Shown here: positions 1 through 49,505 of the stretch, piece by piece
Layout of the letters: each line of letters starts with the position of its first letter
How positions within the stretch are numbered: position 1 is the first letter of the stretch
Source of the DNA: Mactra quadrangularis
Taxonomy: Eukaryota > Mollusca > Bivalvia > Venerida > Mactridae
Direction: 5' to 3'
Length of the DNA stretch: 64,000 nt
Assembly: GCA_025267735.1 (NCBI GenBank)
Contig: CM046307.1
Coordinates: 57,035,395 to 57,099,394, forward strand
Made by a program: the position numbers and the translations under genes
Notes under the pieces: model-generated
What the model was told of the DNA's origin: nothing
What the model saw: the letters and a program-made list of their open reading frames with translations, nothing else
Database searches by the model: none

Positions 1-460
1 AGTTGAAAAAAGGCAAAAAGATTCATTTTGACAGATCTCGTACAACTCGTGATTTTGCGGGATAATGGACGTGAGCTGATGAAATGGAGGATCGGTTGTC
101 GATAGGCAACCATTTGTCAAATCATTATATTACTCATTGATATGAGCTACGTCTTTTCCAACAAATATGTCATGTTTTGTCAGTTTTACTTGATTTTTAA
201 TGAATATCATTCATTTAGAAATGATCGGCCGATGAGATCAGTTAATTGTTTTTATTGATTTCCCAGAAACACGTGCGCATCATACCGATTAATATAATTG
301 TAAGGAGAATTTATATTTTATTCTGACATGCGAAAACACGATTGTACTGGTCGTTCGAGTAATTTGATGTAAACATTGCGACTATAAACCTACCCGGCTT
401 CATTAAAATCAAAATTGGGATGAAACATTGTCAAAATATAATTGCAAGAGTTGTTTTGTT

Positions 461-752
461 GGTTTTAACGCCGTGGCAACACGTTGTATAGGTGAAATAA
501 CTGAGGTTAGTGAACCAACTCACCATTCCTGGAAAAGCTAAATCTCTGGATTTAGTTATCAACAAGATACTAAGCGCATATACTTGCATCAGTGACTGAC
601 AACTGTCCCACATTATTTAGAATCAGTGGTAAGAAAAAATATTTATGGCGAATGTTTACAAAAAATTTAATCACGGTATGTCGATCATAGAAATCGAACC
701 TACGACCCTCGATCAGTAGACTTGTGTGCTACCAACTAAGCTAGCTTAAATT
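461..752 (-). mobile_element. tRNA-derived SINE, family B
   Basis: In minus orientation the element begins with a tRNA-like head. On the plus strand the B-box complement ATCGAACC sits near 692, followed by the CTACCAACTAAGCTAGC end of the A-box side. The body contains TCAGTGACTGACAACTG and TTCCTGGAAAAGC, and the tail reads GTTTTAACGCCGTGGCAACA. It aligns along its length with 48431-48747 in the opposite orientation. Confidence 0.8.
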
Positions 753-1931
753 CGTACATGAGCGAAACTAGTACGTATGTTAACAAATATTCACAATTCA
801 ATATCAGAATTCTATTTTTGATAAAAATTGCGAAAAACTGTTTTCTACAATGCTTGTACATATACATGCTTACAGCTTTTTTTATCTTCGTAGTATTTCA
901 TTATATACATGTACATGTAGTCATAAGCGGCCTTTAATTACAAAGTTTTGTACATAAACCTGTGGTTGAATGTATAAGCGTCGTTTCCTATGGAAGTTTT
1001 GTGCTTCAGCCTTTGATGTATATTATGGGCGAACACCAATGTGTTCTGTCTTTAAAATTGTCTGATCTGCTTTGCGAATCTAACAACATATAAAATATCG
1101 TCCTTGCTTTTTTTCAGCATCCACATTGGACTCGTGAACGTTCAAATCAACTAGAAGTGACTGTTACATAAAATTCCAAGAATATGTTACGACTTGGGAA
1201 TTTTGTAAGCATGAAAACAACCCATATAAACTGACAGGGTGTCATGTGATTACAGTTTTAGTGACAGTGTCTGCATCCAGTTGAAAAATTCAATTTCGTA
1301 TTCTGTTAAGGAAACCCATTTAAGCCGGTTCACCTCGACGCTACTGCACGTCATTATAGGCAATATGTTTTCTATAATTCAATAAAGATAATGAAACTTC
1401 ACTACTGTTTTTTACATGTTCAGTTATACAAACACACACGCAAGTGACACATTACAAACTCAATTAACACAATTTTCAGTTTTAAATAATTATGTTTACT
1501 AACCAACCAATATCTTGTCTTACAAGGCATCTGACGTAACATTTTCTCCACACTCAATATTTTGTGATAGAGATAGTCAACATGTACTAACGGACACCCA
1601 TTACTAGGGCTTCCACCCTAAAACCATTCTCGTACCCAGAAGCTATCAGGATTCACGAAAATCTTGACAACCTTTGGGTATGAGAGTGCCTAAAACCGAT
1701 ACATCGTGAAACTATATCGCATGCGTTGTATCGTATCAAAACCATTAAACGATATTATACAATGTGGTGATATGAATTTATCGATAAAAGGCTGACTATA
1801 GTTCATTGACATTGGTTTTGATTTACATGAACATGTATTTACTTTTAAAACCACTGAATTTTATATAGAATTGACTTATTTCATGTATTGATACATGTAA
1901 ACAGAATGAATAAATATTTGATACTTTGAAA

Positions 1932-2162
1932 TTTATTTATTTATACTGGGTTTAACCTAGCTTTTCTGGGCCCTTGTCTTTAACCAGTGCTCACATACCC
2001 TTTCAAAAGGCCGGTAACTTCTCCATATACCTTGTCAATGGAGGAAAATGGACAGTATTGTTAAATCTTCGTGAAAGGGTATAACTTTCCGAATTGGATT
2101 CGAACCCGTACCCCTTCGGAACTCTATAATCGAAATCAAGGCGTGCTACCAACTGCGACAGG
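1932..2162 (-). mobile_element. tRNA-derived SINE, family A, with target-site duplication
   Basis: It is flanked by the direct repeat TACTTTGAAA (1922-1931 and 2163-2172). On the plus strand the tail GGGTTTAACC leads, then CTTTTCTGGGCCCTTGTCTT and GGCCGGTAACTTCTCCATAT, ending in the tRNA-like GGATTCGAACCCGTACC and GCGTGCTACCAACTGCGAC. About 40 bases of the tail region present in other copies are missing. It sits inside a stretch of degenerate cgat-rich repeat (about 1690-2340). Confidence 0.82.
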
Positions 2163-4639
2163 TACTTTGAAAGTCATTCTTATTAAATAAGTAATGTTCT
2201 CACAGAAGCAGGTTAATAAACATAATTTATGCTGTCTCACGAACAGCTTCAGTATAAAATCTATTAATATTTATCTGATGAATGAATGTTACACGTATCG
2301 TGATACATATCGTATCGCATCTACTGTATCATGACCCAAATGGCATCGAATTTTGACTGGAGATACACTAATCTGATTAAAACCCGATTTAAAATTTTCC
2401 GCTCGCATACTCGCTTATTTAGATCTGGCCTTTTTCAAACGAAGGTCACGTTCAGGCGACCTTTTCTCATCATAATATTCATGACGAAATTGTTATGATA
2501 CGTAACTTGCTACATCGTCTACGTCACGCAATTTGAAATGAGCCGCCCAATCGCAGACTGTGAATAATACCGCTGTTAAATTAGCATGCAAAACTTGGTC
2601 TAAAAATAGAAATTACGAAATCAAAATATGATTAATAGTGTTTTCGTCTAGATGAAAGCTACGCATTGATTGGTCGAAACAAAGTTCATCTCAACGTGAC
2701 CTTCCAGGGAGAAAGTAGAGATCCTGTACGACAACGCTCTACAGGATATCTGTTTACGGAGATTGGAGATACACGGTCCTACCAATTACCATTTGTGAAA
2801 TTACGTTCATGGTTTATAGAAGGGCCAGATCAGCTTGTACAGACTATTTAATCATTTTATGATTCATAATTGCTGAACGACGCCATTATTTGACAATAAG
2901 CGGAATCTCGTATGAAAAAGAAGCATTCACAATGACCCAAACGTCACTAATTGTGCTTTATCGTGCTTATATTTATATACAGGGTATACTATATACCGGT
3001 GATGTTATTTTTAGACCGTATTTTCACTAACCAATCAAAGAACTACAAGCATGCTATATTTACTGATTTATAAGTCCATGTCTTCTTAACAGATTACAAT
3101 TTTCAGTTTACGAAAATCCTGACAGAATAAGTTAAATTAAAACCATTCTTGTATCAGTAGTGTAATTTGTCATCTTTGTTCCAATATATGTATTACCGGT
3201 GACGAGTTAAAAATTCTCCCAAGGTCAGTGACGTCATACGTAAACAGCAAAGTAAATGTGCGCAGTTAAACTTCCAACCCATTTTAATCAATCGATAAAG
3301 GAAAATTTCTTGCCGTTATTTATTTTTTAAAAAAGAACAACAACTGAAAATAGCATGTAACATTTCTCTATTTTCTGCTGGATTGATATCAAAAATGGCA
3401 CGGCTAAAATATTCATATTCATTTTCGCGTAAAAAATGACATTTTTAAACAACTTTCACTCCAGACAAATGGCGGAAACCAACGTAAAGAAATTGCATAA
3501 GACAAAGAAATCTGTTTGCCGCGCATGCGTCTATAATCGGGATATCTTTGTTATCACCGGTGTTTCAAGGTTCACCGGTAATTGCCGTATTCAGTATATA
3601 ATTTTGTATGATGCTTGATAATTTTTGAAATGGTATGACTGTTTTAGGAATCATTTAGCATGTATTGTACTTACGGTTACATTCTTGGTGGCTTGCTTTT
3701 TCTTTTACCTGTTCTTGTTTGTAAGTTTTTAAGTCGTCGACATGTGTCGTTTATGCTCACATATAAAACGAATTTGTGTATAAGACGCATCTAAATTATA
3801 CCAAATTTATAGTGCTTGCTGTTAAAATGCTGTTTGTTCCTTAGTTGCAAATGTATGATTAAAAACTCTTCTCTTGTTGCGTAGATGGTTTAATAGTTGA
3901 TAACACTGATATTATTATTCATGTAATTGTTACACTAATTGTGAGATTTCTTCAGATCTATGTTATAAATTTTTCGAAGTGTATACACTTTATGCTCCTT
4001 GTTTTTAATCTTTCAGAAGTCCTTTGTTTTGGCATTCTTTTTACCAATAAGACTGAAACACGATATTTTGCATGTCGTATTCTAAGCATGCTTAAGTTAA
4101 TGAAGCTAAAAGTCATCATGCATACAGGGCCAATGACAGTAGCTTCTTATATAACGCAACACCCTTGCTATTAGCTCGTACATATTAAAAAAAAAGCGAA
4201 TGGACACACGAGTGGTTAATGAAATGTTATAAATTCGTCTTATTTGTTGACTCCAGCTTTTATGCTTAATCTCAACCATTCTCGCTCAGGTATTGTACAC
4301 CCTTTTCATCATTTCTTCAGCTCATTCTCCCGCGTTCAGGTCACACACTCAGTTTTCCTGAACCTAATCCTGATAAAAAATGCCCAGAAAGTAGCACAGA
4401 CATTCGGTACCAATTAGCCAGTCCTTCAATTTATGTATTATAAGCTTTTAGATCGCTTTTATACAAATTGTTGGATTTGGTGATTTCTTTATACAGCTGA
4501 CAATTTGGTTCCTTGCTCGAACATTAAGTATAAAGTATATTTCAGTTTTTATAGTAACATGTACTTATGTGCGAGTGACAGAAGAGATCAAACTGGTAGA
4601 AATCTTCAAACTTGATATGAAATTGTGAGTATAACTAAT

Positions 4640-4725
4640 TGATAGTGTGATACTCGCCTGTGAATTGGACACAGGACATTCGATCAGTAGACTTGTGCGT
4701 TACCGACTGAGCTAGCCGGGTGGCC
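4640..4725 (-). mobile_element. SINE family B head fragment
   Basis: Only the tRNA-like part is recognisable: TTCGATCAGTAGACTTGTGC then TTACCGACTGAGCTAGCCGG, which parallels 700-745. The body and tail are not evident, so this is a truncated or decayed copy. Confidence 0.6.
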
Positions 4726-6257
4726 TGATAATCTCTATACTGGAATATTGAATACCTTGGGTAAGTTAATAAAATACAAAAAGAAGACATAAGTAAAATA
4801 TGTGGAATTTTAATTATTCCTACCACATAACATTTGACACAAACAACAAAATGCACACTTAATAAAAAGTCTCAAATATACTCATCACATATATTAGTAA
4901 TACTAAAAAAATCGAGAATTAAGGGGAAGTAATTCTCGTTCATCAAAAGGCTATACTTTTAAATAATTTAGATTATGTTTTTTTTTTCAATGTTACAACA
5001 CTGGAATATCTTTTGTGTATAAAAGGGGAACAAATATGTTCTGTTCTCGTTGTAAAAATCTCTATATGAAACAATTTTCTCGATTCAAAAATACATATTT
5101 CATAGTTACAAAGTAACGAGTAATTCTATTGGCGGAATTCTGCTAAGTTTGCAAAAATACGGTTGCAACAACCAATCAGAATCAACGTACCATCAGAAAG
5201 TGTCTACAATGTGCTAGATTTATAAATAAAGTGAAAACTATTAACAATGCCATCTATGATACTAGGAAAACATTATGTATTTCTATTTATAAATCTTTCA
5301 CGAAAGTGCAAGCACGAAGAAACAAAAATAATATAACAAAATATTGCGTAGTAAAATGGAGTAAGACTAGAATGTTTTTGATTCGAACACTTATGACAAA
5401 ACATGGGGATGCTGTAACAAATGGTCGGTGAACGTCATGGGAACACATTAAAGGCAAATTCGCCATACTGACAACCTTGAACATTTAACAAGTATTCAAA
5501 GAGGATACTGGGGCAAAGAAAGAGATTTTTAATCAAGTAAACAATAAAATATTAATATGAAAAACAATTACAAACATGTACCACGTGCTTAAGGTAAAAA
5601 TATCGTCATACAAAAAATCAATATACATCAATAGTTTAACTGATTCCCTGTTTCCGACAAAATATAATCATAAACAAAAAATAACATCTACTTCTCTGAT
5701 ATGCTTAAATATGTTCTTGAAGTAAAATTTTCTGTTTTGCACAAACCGAATTGCAATAACATTTCACTTAGTAAGACCAATAAAGAAGACATTCTGACAT
5801 TATTTTTAATTGCGGATTTCGGAAATGAACAAAAAAATTCCTTCCTGTTTACTTCCGTTAAAAATAAGCGCCATTTTGAATCAAGTTAGTAAGGAGCAAA
5901 GATACAAACATTGGCGATTGTGGCTTTGATGAAAAGTTTAAGGGTATGGAAATACTTATAGACTATTTATTAGAATCGGTTTTCTCTTTTTTCAAGTCAT
6001 GTTGAAAATCATCTCATCATAAGAAACAAAACAAAAATCAAATAAAACCCGTTCAACACGTAAACATGAGACATAATTATGAGAAATGTGAATTAGACAA
6101 AGCATGAACAAAATAATGATAGTTGGAGTAAAAATTTAATGTGAAAAATAAATAGAACGTATTTTGGTGATATAGACAATGATACTTAGATAGTTCAAAT
6201 TTATAGACCTGCTCCTATGAACTTTTTACACTATGATCAAGAAAGGTAATTTCCATC

Positions 6258-6325
6258 CTCGTACTCAGAGGCTACCTAGATTCTCGATCTAGATCTTGAT
6301 AACCTTGGGTACGGGAACGGGCTAT
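6258..6325. repeat. Short palindromic repeat (CGTACCC...GGGTACG)
   Basis: CGTACTCAGAGGCTACCTAG, ATTCTCGATCTAGATCTTGA, then TAACCTTGGGTACG: an imperfect palindrome of about 65 bases. Related copies occur at 1630-1686 (CGTACCCAGAAGCTATCAGG to ACCTTTGGGTATGAG) and about 46715-46760 (TAACCAAAGGTTATCAAGAT). Probably a miniature element of unknown type. Confidence 0.55.
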
Positions 6326-7854
6326 TCCAAGTTATAACCGCCTTGGTCAGTATCAATAATAGGTTGGTTGTCCTTTATTTGAATCGACCAGTCTAAGTGT
6401 AATGTATTCATAAGAGAATGGTTATAAACTTGGACTGGAGTGAATGGTTCGATATATCTATGAATGAAATAAAATAGTAGAGACATAGACAATGTTATCT
6501 ATGTCTCTGGCAGACCTAAATAATTGTTTCTACACAACAAATTGCAATTGGCGCCACTTGATTTTTCCCTATGTAAGTGATTAGTTAACTCATTACAATG
6601 TTAATATTAAGCTTAACCTGTTTCACTGCTTATAAAGTTAATGACAAAACAAAACAAAGAATAAAATTGTGTTTTTTTATAAATCAATAACTATAAGAAA
6701 TTATTTAGGCAACTATTAAACGTCCAGCGTTTTATTTCTGCAAGGTCAAATTCATACAATATGGTTATATTTCTATATAAATGCGTAGTACTTTTTGTTG
6801 TGAAACAATATTACAGAATTCACCATAATTTTTTTTGTCCACAGCATAACAAGGTGACTGTTAAAACAAAGTTATAAAAGCCTAGTTGAAACACCAAGGC
6901 GGAAAATATATTTTTTTACTATATCCTCGATTATGAAAAGACAACATATGCTAAACATGAATTTGGGTAAAAAATGGAGAGGAATGAATTATGAACATTG
7001 GTAAGTTTTTTTGACTCTCCTAAACTCGTAATTAAATGCAATAAATGAAAATATAGGCCGATGTTTAGTACCGAGGTACAATATTGTAACATAAACCGTA
7101 TTTCTGGCAAGATTGGTAACAATGATAGTATTATTTTGAAAAGGCACTGTAATTACCTCCCTTTAGCTGAACAAAAATGTAAGTTAATAATTTTGTATGG
7201 CTATAAAACACTGTGTATTAGAAGTGTTTACTGCCTGTACATGTAAGAAACACGGTCATGTAAGTTAAACTGGGTGTAGAGAATTTCAGGAAAAAACAAC
7301 AAGAACTATAGAAATTACATCAAAACACTGTTGGTGAATGAAAGAAAAACAAAATGGATTTCATGAATTTTGCAAGAACTGTGCAATCTTGAGGTGCACC
7401 TTAACACTTTAATCAAACATACAAGAGCCTTGTACATGTATGTATTTAAAACTTCAAATATATATATTACATCTATTTCAAATTTCACTTCGCGAAATTA
7501 AGAATTTAATAAAACAATCTTACATACTTAAAGTTCTGTACAATATAAAGATAAGTAAAAAGGTTCTTAAGAAACTCATTTTTTCAATCAATGACTACAT
7601 ATAGCAAAATTAAAGGGGTATATAAATAATGCGAATAAAATAATGCTTTTTTGAGTCATTATTTGGCAAGTACTCGTATTTTCTTGAAACACGATCGTCA
7701 TAGTCATGTATACTATAAAATTTCTGAAGACAAGCAATTGATTCATGCTCTAAATATGTGCACCGATTTAAATGATATCAATGATTGATCCATTATCCAT
7801 CAATCATCGATTATAACATCATCTTAGTAGGTACAGGTAAACTAACACCTGTAG

Positions 7855-7908
7855 GTCACGTGATGTATTCATACACCACATGATGTGACGTCACGACAAT
7901 CACGTGAC
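7855..7908. promoter_or_regulatory. CACGTG inverted repeat around a CRE
   Basis: GTCACGTGAT at 7855-7864 and its exact inverse ATCACGTGAC at 7899-7908 flank TGACGTCA (7886-7893), a full CRE/ATF palindrome. Each arm contains the E-box CACGTG. The arms extend imperfectly (CCTGTAGG outside the left one, CTCCTGCAG outside the right one). The element lies 236-289 bases past the AP-2 stop codon, in the probable 3' UTR or just downstream. It may be regulatory DNA or a tiny palindromic transposon remnant. Confidence 0.45.
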
Positions 7909-8143
7909 TCCTGCAGAAGGATTTTAGTGGTGTTTTGCCTTTAAAACAGCAAAATAGTAAAGAAACGAACACGTGGAACAATGTACATGTAGGTAATGAA
8001 AATTCTGCCCAGTCTGAGTACACGCTCGACATTTAGACAGTCAAAATTATCAGACACGTTGGTAATGCTGAATAGCTTGTCCCACGGATTTCAAAATGGC
8101 TGCTCCCGCCACATTCATTCCTTCACCAATGAAGAGCTCTATT

Positions 8144-44837
<36,694 letters not shown>

Positions 44838-44943
44838 TTGTCCAGTCAACCCGCCAGGGGGAGTATACCCGACCTCGCACACTTGTATTCTACGATCACC
44901 AATAGTATTATATCTGTTAATCTTAGCTTCGAGCGCTATTTAT

Positions 44944-44949
44944 TTACAT
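44944..44949 (-). promoter_or_regulatory. AUG-stop upstream element in inferred AP-2 leader
   Basis: The gene strand reads ATGTAA: an ATG followed at once by a stop. It is the only ATG I find between the candidate TATA box and the predicted start. Minimal start-stop elements can restrain downstream initiation. It matters only if this stretch is transcribed. Confidence 0.3.
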
Positions 44950-45043
44950 TTCTAATGAAAAACGTACAGTACAATATATGCTTAAGAAATTAACTAAAGA
45001 TTTACTATAGTTAACAGATTGTTCTAACACGCGTAAATTTTGA

Positions 45044-45050
45044 TTTTATA
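45044..45050 (-). promoter_or_regulatory. Candidate TATA box upstream of AP-2 exon 1
   Basis: The minus strand reads TATAAAA here. A start site 25-30 bases downstream would give a leader of about 180 bases before the ATG at 44837, with no intron required. This supports, but does not prove, that exon 1 is a true first exon. The window is A+T-rich, so such strings are common by chance. Confidence 0.3.
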
Positions 45051-45271
45051 TCCACTTTTTTAGGTTTTTAATCACTTTCCGACGCTTAACACATCATCCT
45101 TCCAGTTTTGTTGAAATCACTGATCGGACACAGAATGACCAAAGGTCAAAAATTTTACAAATATCAGCAACAACTGTTGCAAGTACGAGCGAACATACTA
45201 TAACATAGCCAGAAGCAAAACGGACTCGAAAAGACCTGAAGCGATGTTCTATTTTTGAAGCGCGTCGAAGT

Positions 45272-45379
45272 GGGCGGAGTTTATCGCTCCAGCGAGCACT
45301 AATACTACAGTGGTTAGAGTGATGGGCTGGTACAATGTTGTAAATTCTCGGCTTAATGAATCGGCGTTTAGTCTGATTG
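45272..45379 (-). promoter_or_regulatory. Candidate proximal promoter: GC box and CCAAT box
   Basis: 45272-45277 is GGGCGG (CCGCCC on the gene strand), an Sp/KLF-type GC box. 45375-45379 is CCAAT on the gene strand inside CTACCAATCAGAC, an NF-Y-type context. They lie upstream of the candidate TATA box in a GC-richer patch (about 45100-45400) unlike the surrounding A+T-rich DNA. The open frame across 45094-45402 resembles nothing I recognise and is better explained by this composition. Confidence 0.3.
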
Positions 45380-47899
45380 GTAGTTAATGCTAGGTTGAAC
45401 AAATTACTTGGCTATCAAAACACGAGATTTAATAATTCTACGGAAGCCCATTGATAAGTCATTACCGACGTAATCACGGCTGAAACGTGAACTTTAATTG
45501 AGTAAACAGTACGAAGGAACTAGGGAAAGCTTAATTAACAACACGGATGGACAAAACTGTAGGAAAGTAATCACCATTGAAAGCTTATAATCGCTTCGCA
45601 GACGACAGAATAATCAACAAACGATTCCTTTTCCGGAAAATGAACCTGTTTTCCTACACTCCGTTTCCTCCATAAAAGACAAATTCGATCCGTTATGTTT
45701 TTTGTTATTGTCTTTTTTTGTTTAAATTGATAGTTACTGAATGATTTTCAATGTGGACAAATTACATAATTATGAACGTTTGAAAATGAAAAAAAAACAA
45801 CCAAAAAACATGAGAGATTATTTATGTTTTTGGCCCCTAAAATTTTGCCTTTTTGAAATTTAGATCCTCATTGTTTTACTTAAAGTCTTTTATGTAGATG
45901 ATTTTGGCCCCTAAAACATTGTCTGTCTATAAATCCTCAGTGGTTTTGTTTTATTTTGACGAGGGTCCATCTGCAGATCCTCAGTGTTGCATTCGATGTA
46001 ATACATTTTATATGCGTGTTAAGTTCTAGTGACTTTTATGAATAAATTACAACAAAATGAAATTAGCATTTTCTTGCATCTAAAGAACTAAATTAATATT
46101 TAAGAAAAACAGGGTACTGTACCAGTGTACAAGCATCACGACCCTCTGAATTATTTATCATCAGTAGTAGATTATAATCATGAAAACATATCATCAGTTG
46201 AAGTCATTAGTTTCATCAGCAATGAAATTAGCTTTTATATCAAGAAAAGGTGAATGCACGAAATCGTCCACGATCGAATGAATTTGGGAACGAATCGACT
46301 CTCGGAGAGTTCAATGTTGGAAGCGAATTGTCGGTAAAACAAATCTGGTTTAGTATTAGTTTAAACATAATTATTTCTTAGAATGGACCTATTTATACAA
46401 ACAATTGACAAACGTTGATAAAGTTAAAACATTCTTTGAAAAGGACAGGATCTAAAATAATTTAATGTAAGAGCGCCTCTCGATGGTTTACAAATGTTTA
46501 TGAAAAGTTTATGCAAAACAATTGATGGATGGTTCCTAAATGTTCTTAACAGTAAATAGTAATAGCAGGAAAGCCGAAGCTGTTGGAAGTTCTAAATACA
46601 AGAAGCTGGAGTTATACTTTCTATTTCTGGTCTTTTCTGTTCTAATTTAAGTTTTTTTATAAGAAGAAATAATTAATGATAATCCATGAGTTGATATTAT
46701 GTTTTATAAAGTTATCATTCTTGTAACCAAAGGTTATCAAGATTCTTGATCGTATGAGAATGTATGATTATGTGCTGAGTACTAAGTCATGTACATGGCC
46801 TATCTTAGGAGCTGTGTTGATCGACTGACCACCAAAATATAGGTGAAAAAAAGTTAAAATGCGACTTAACCTTACACCCCTTAGAAATTGCGAACAAATG
46901 TTTAAGAGACCATATTGGAAATAAGGATAATATTTTTGTTTGTGTCATCCTTATATTTTTATGTTATGACAAAACAGTTTTGGTTTTCTTTTTTCAAAAT
47001 TTTTGTGGGAAAACAATTCTTATTTTCAAAATTAAAGTTCATAACTAAAGCTTTTTAACATTATCCTTTTACTATATTTTCTCTGTTTGTTTTTTAAATA
47101 TTTAATGGGGTTAAAAGCTCAGAAATTTCTTACTTTGATAATTAATACATGTACATTTTTGTATGCTATAAAAGCTGCTAGAATAAGACATTTGGGTACC
47201 ATCCAAAATGTGAGAATTCTAGTCAGACGTTCTTTTCTAATTTATTTTTATCGATCACATGCAAAGATATAGTACGGCTTGTATCGTATATAAGTCTGTA
47301 TAAATTATTCAAGCCCAGAAATGATAAATATTTTTTAATTTCTGTTATTTAGACTCGCAGACGAGTGCACATTTTTGTTAGTTCAAACATCATAAATTCA
47401 TACAAATGTGTTATATCCATTTGAATAATATGTGTTGATTTTAGCGTCATATTTCATATGGCAGTGCTAATTTTAAAGTCTCGATTGAGAAACAATAGTG
47501 CAATTTTTGTATGTAAGCTATGCCCGGTATTTATCAGGTATAATAAGCCCGTAAACAAATTAAACAATCAGAAAGGTGTTTTAATTGCGTGTCATATATT
47601 CGGATGCATTTTGATACCTAGGTGATAATTTACGTGGAGAGGCGACTTTGTGGCGAGGTGGAGAAAAGCTCTTCTCTAAATTTTTGACCAAAATCAATGC
47701 TTTTAAAGTAGTAATTATTTGGTAACAAGGTCTAACAAATCGAATTAAATCCGTATTTGTAATTCAAAGGTTTACTTATAATAACAATAGGTTTAGTGAC
47801 AATGTTTTTTCATCCGATCACAAAGTGGTTTTTATCGGTATAAGATGTTTATAGTCATTGTACAAATATAGCCAAAGCCTTCCGCATGACTGATACTCT

Positions 47900-48142
47900 T
47901 AGTAATCGTAACCACTCGGCGATTTCCGTAACATGAAATTGTTGTTGAGAGACCCTAACAAGTTTAGATTGATATTATAAATGTCTGATATGATCCATCG
48001 TGATTGTATATTTTCAGGTTACGGAATTCGCCGATTTTCAGGTTACGGAAATTGCCGATTTTCATATTACGGAAATTGCCGATTTTCAGTTTACGTAATT
48101 TGCCGATTTTTCAGGTTACGGAAATCGCCGAATCGTTACTAT
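47900..48142. mobile_element. TIR element with internal copies of its own terminus
   Basis: It is bounded by the 9-base direct repeat TGATACTCT (47891-47899 and 48143-48151). The ends are inverted repeats: AGTAATCGTAACCACTCGGC with GATTTCCGTAAC on the left, and AGTAACGATTCGGCGATTTC read inward from the right. Five tandem 24-base units (48011-48131) of the form TTTTCAGGTTACGGAA plus TTGCCGA repeat the inner part of the right terminus. An 8-9 base duplication fits hAT or Mutator-type transposition, but no transposase is present. Confidence 0.8.
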
Positions 48143-48430
48143 TGATACTCTACGTGTTAAAAATCTAAGAAATTGATGCATAGAATATAGAATAATTGTT
48201 GAAAATTCTGTGAATTTAGCATCTGCTAGTTTGTGACAGTTAGACATTGAGAGATATTTTTCTTTAGTTAATCAAAATAAAATTTCATTTTATAAGAAGA
48301 AGTTATATAAGAAACTGTGTCGATTTTACGCAACTCTGTCGTCTTACTAGCGTACAACCCGATCGCCTGGTTGAATTAAATTCAAAGTTACTGGAACGAT
48401 GCCAAAGAATGGTATTTATTTAATTTCATT

Positions 48431-48747
48431 TAAAAAACCTTCCCGCTAGCTTAATTGGTAGCTCACAAGTCTACTATTAATCGAAGGGTCGTAGGTTCGA
48501 TTCTTGAGTGGGGTCATACTTTCACGGAGCTTGGTCATGAAATAATTTCTACGGCTATTCCCCCTCCCACCACTGAGTCGAAATAATGTAGGACAGCTGT
48601 CAGTTACTGACGGAAGTATATGCCAAGTAACCATGCAGTTAACAGCTAAATCCAGAGACGTACATTTCCAGGAACGATGAGTACGTTGACTTACAGCCGT
48701 AATATAACCTATACAATTTGTTTCTACGGCGTTGAACCCAACCATAA
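48431..48747 (+). mobile_element. tRNA-derived SINE, family B, near full length
   Basis: The head reads GCTAGCTTAATTGGTAGCTC (A-box-like) and, about 33 bases on, GTCGTAGGTTCGATTC (B-box-like), as in a tRNA gene with a degenerate fold. A body of about 200 bases follows, with CAGTTACTGACGGAAG and TTTCCAGGAACG, then the tail ACGGCGTTGAACCCAACC. The long open frame on the opposite strand (48446-48823) is incidental to the repeat. Confidence 0.82.
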
Positions 48748-49505
48748 AATAGTTCAATTCAATGTTACACGATGGTATTACGAAGCACAGTTCACAATGC
48801 AACCTAAATGCACCTAAATGCAACCCTAAAACACGCCATCATTACAAATATACTTATATACTAGCATGCATTATTTCACGTGATTGTACTCATTAACTGT
48901 TTTCATTATTGACTTAATGAATGCAATTATCTATAAGAGCTATACTGCATTCTAGCTGAGGTCTTGGCACTTATAGCCAAGTGTCTGAGAACTTTATGGA
49001 AGTAAGATTTTATTAGTTATTACACGTAAGTTGAAGGCCGTAATAATATACCATTAGCTTGCTATCAATTGAATAAAAGAAATCAGTTTTTGTATTTGAT
49101 GTGTAGCAGTGAATGCAAAAATAAACATGAAATTCACCAACCGACCCATTAGTGATTGTCATCGAGTTGGGCGAAAACACCCGAGGAGACCGAAGTTTCA
49201 GGCGAAACCGAAGCACAATGTACAATGTAGTTCTGAGATAAGGTGAACAAAACATCAAATTTTATGCAGGATATTTATACAAAATGAAATAAATGAAAAA
49301 TTAATAAAAATGTATTTTAAAAAGCAATACTAAAAATGCATATTTTTACATAGATATCAGTTTACATCCAAATTATGTGTAACTTTAATTGTATTTATGA
49401 TTGGGTACTTTAAATTTTGTTTTTCCTTGATATCAAATTTGTGTTTTTCTCTTTGATGAAAAATGTCTGGTCACATTATACTTATGCCGTATATTGTTTT
49501 TCTTA

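Larger units (their letters stand above)
1..8143. other. AP-2 3' UTR and downstream flank
   Basis: No other gene recognised. It contains SINE copies (461, 1932, 4640), palindromic repeats (1630, 6258), the E-box/CRE inverted repeat (7855) and four ACCGGTGA-like strings between 2995 and 3590. The rest is A+T-rich DNA without codon structure. The AP-2 transcript end lies somewhere below 8144 but its polyadenylation site is not certain. Confidence 0.6.

Noticed and set aside
45094..45402. 102-codon open frame on the gene strand upstream of exon 1
   Set aside because: No recognisable motif and no obvious donor joining it in frame to AP-2; it coincides with the GC-richer promoter-like patch.
48431..48510. 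Possible tRNA gene (A- and B-box-like sequence)
   Set aside because: The acceptor stem and cloverleaf do not close, and the unit continues into a SINE body that is repeated elsewhere.
48446..48823. 125-codon open frame on the minus strand
   Set aside because: It lies antisense within a family B SINE; the same kind of frame occurs in the copy near 431-613.
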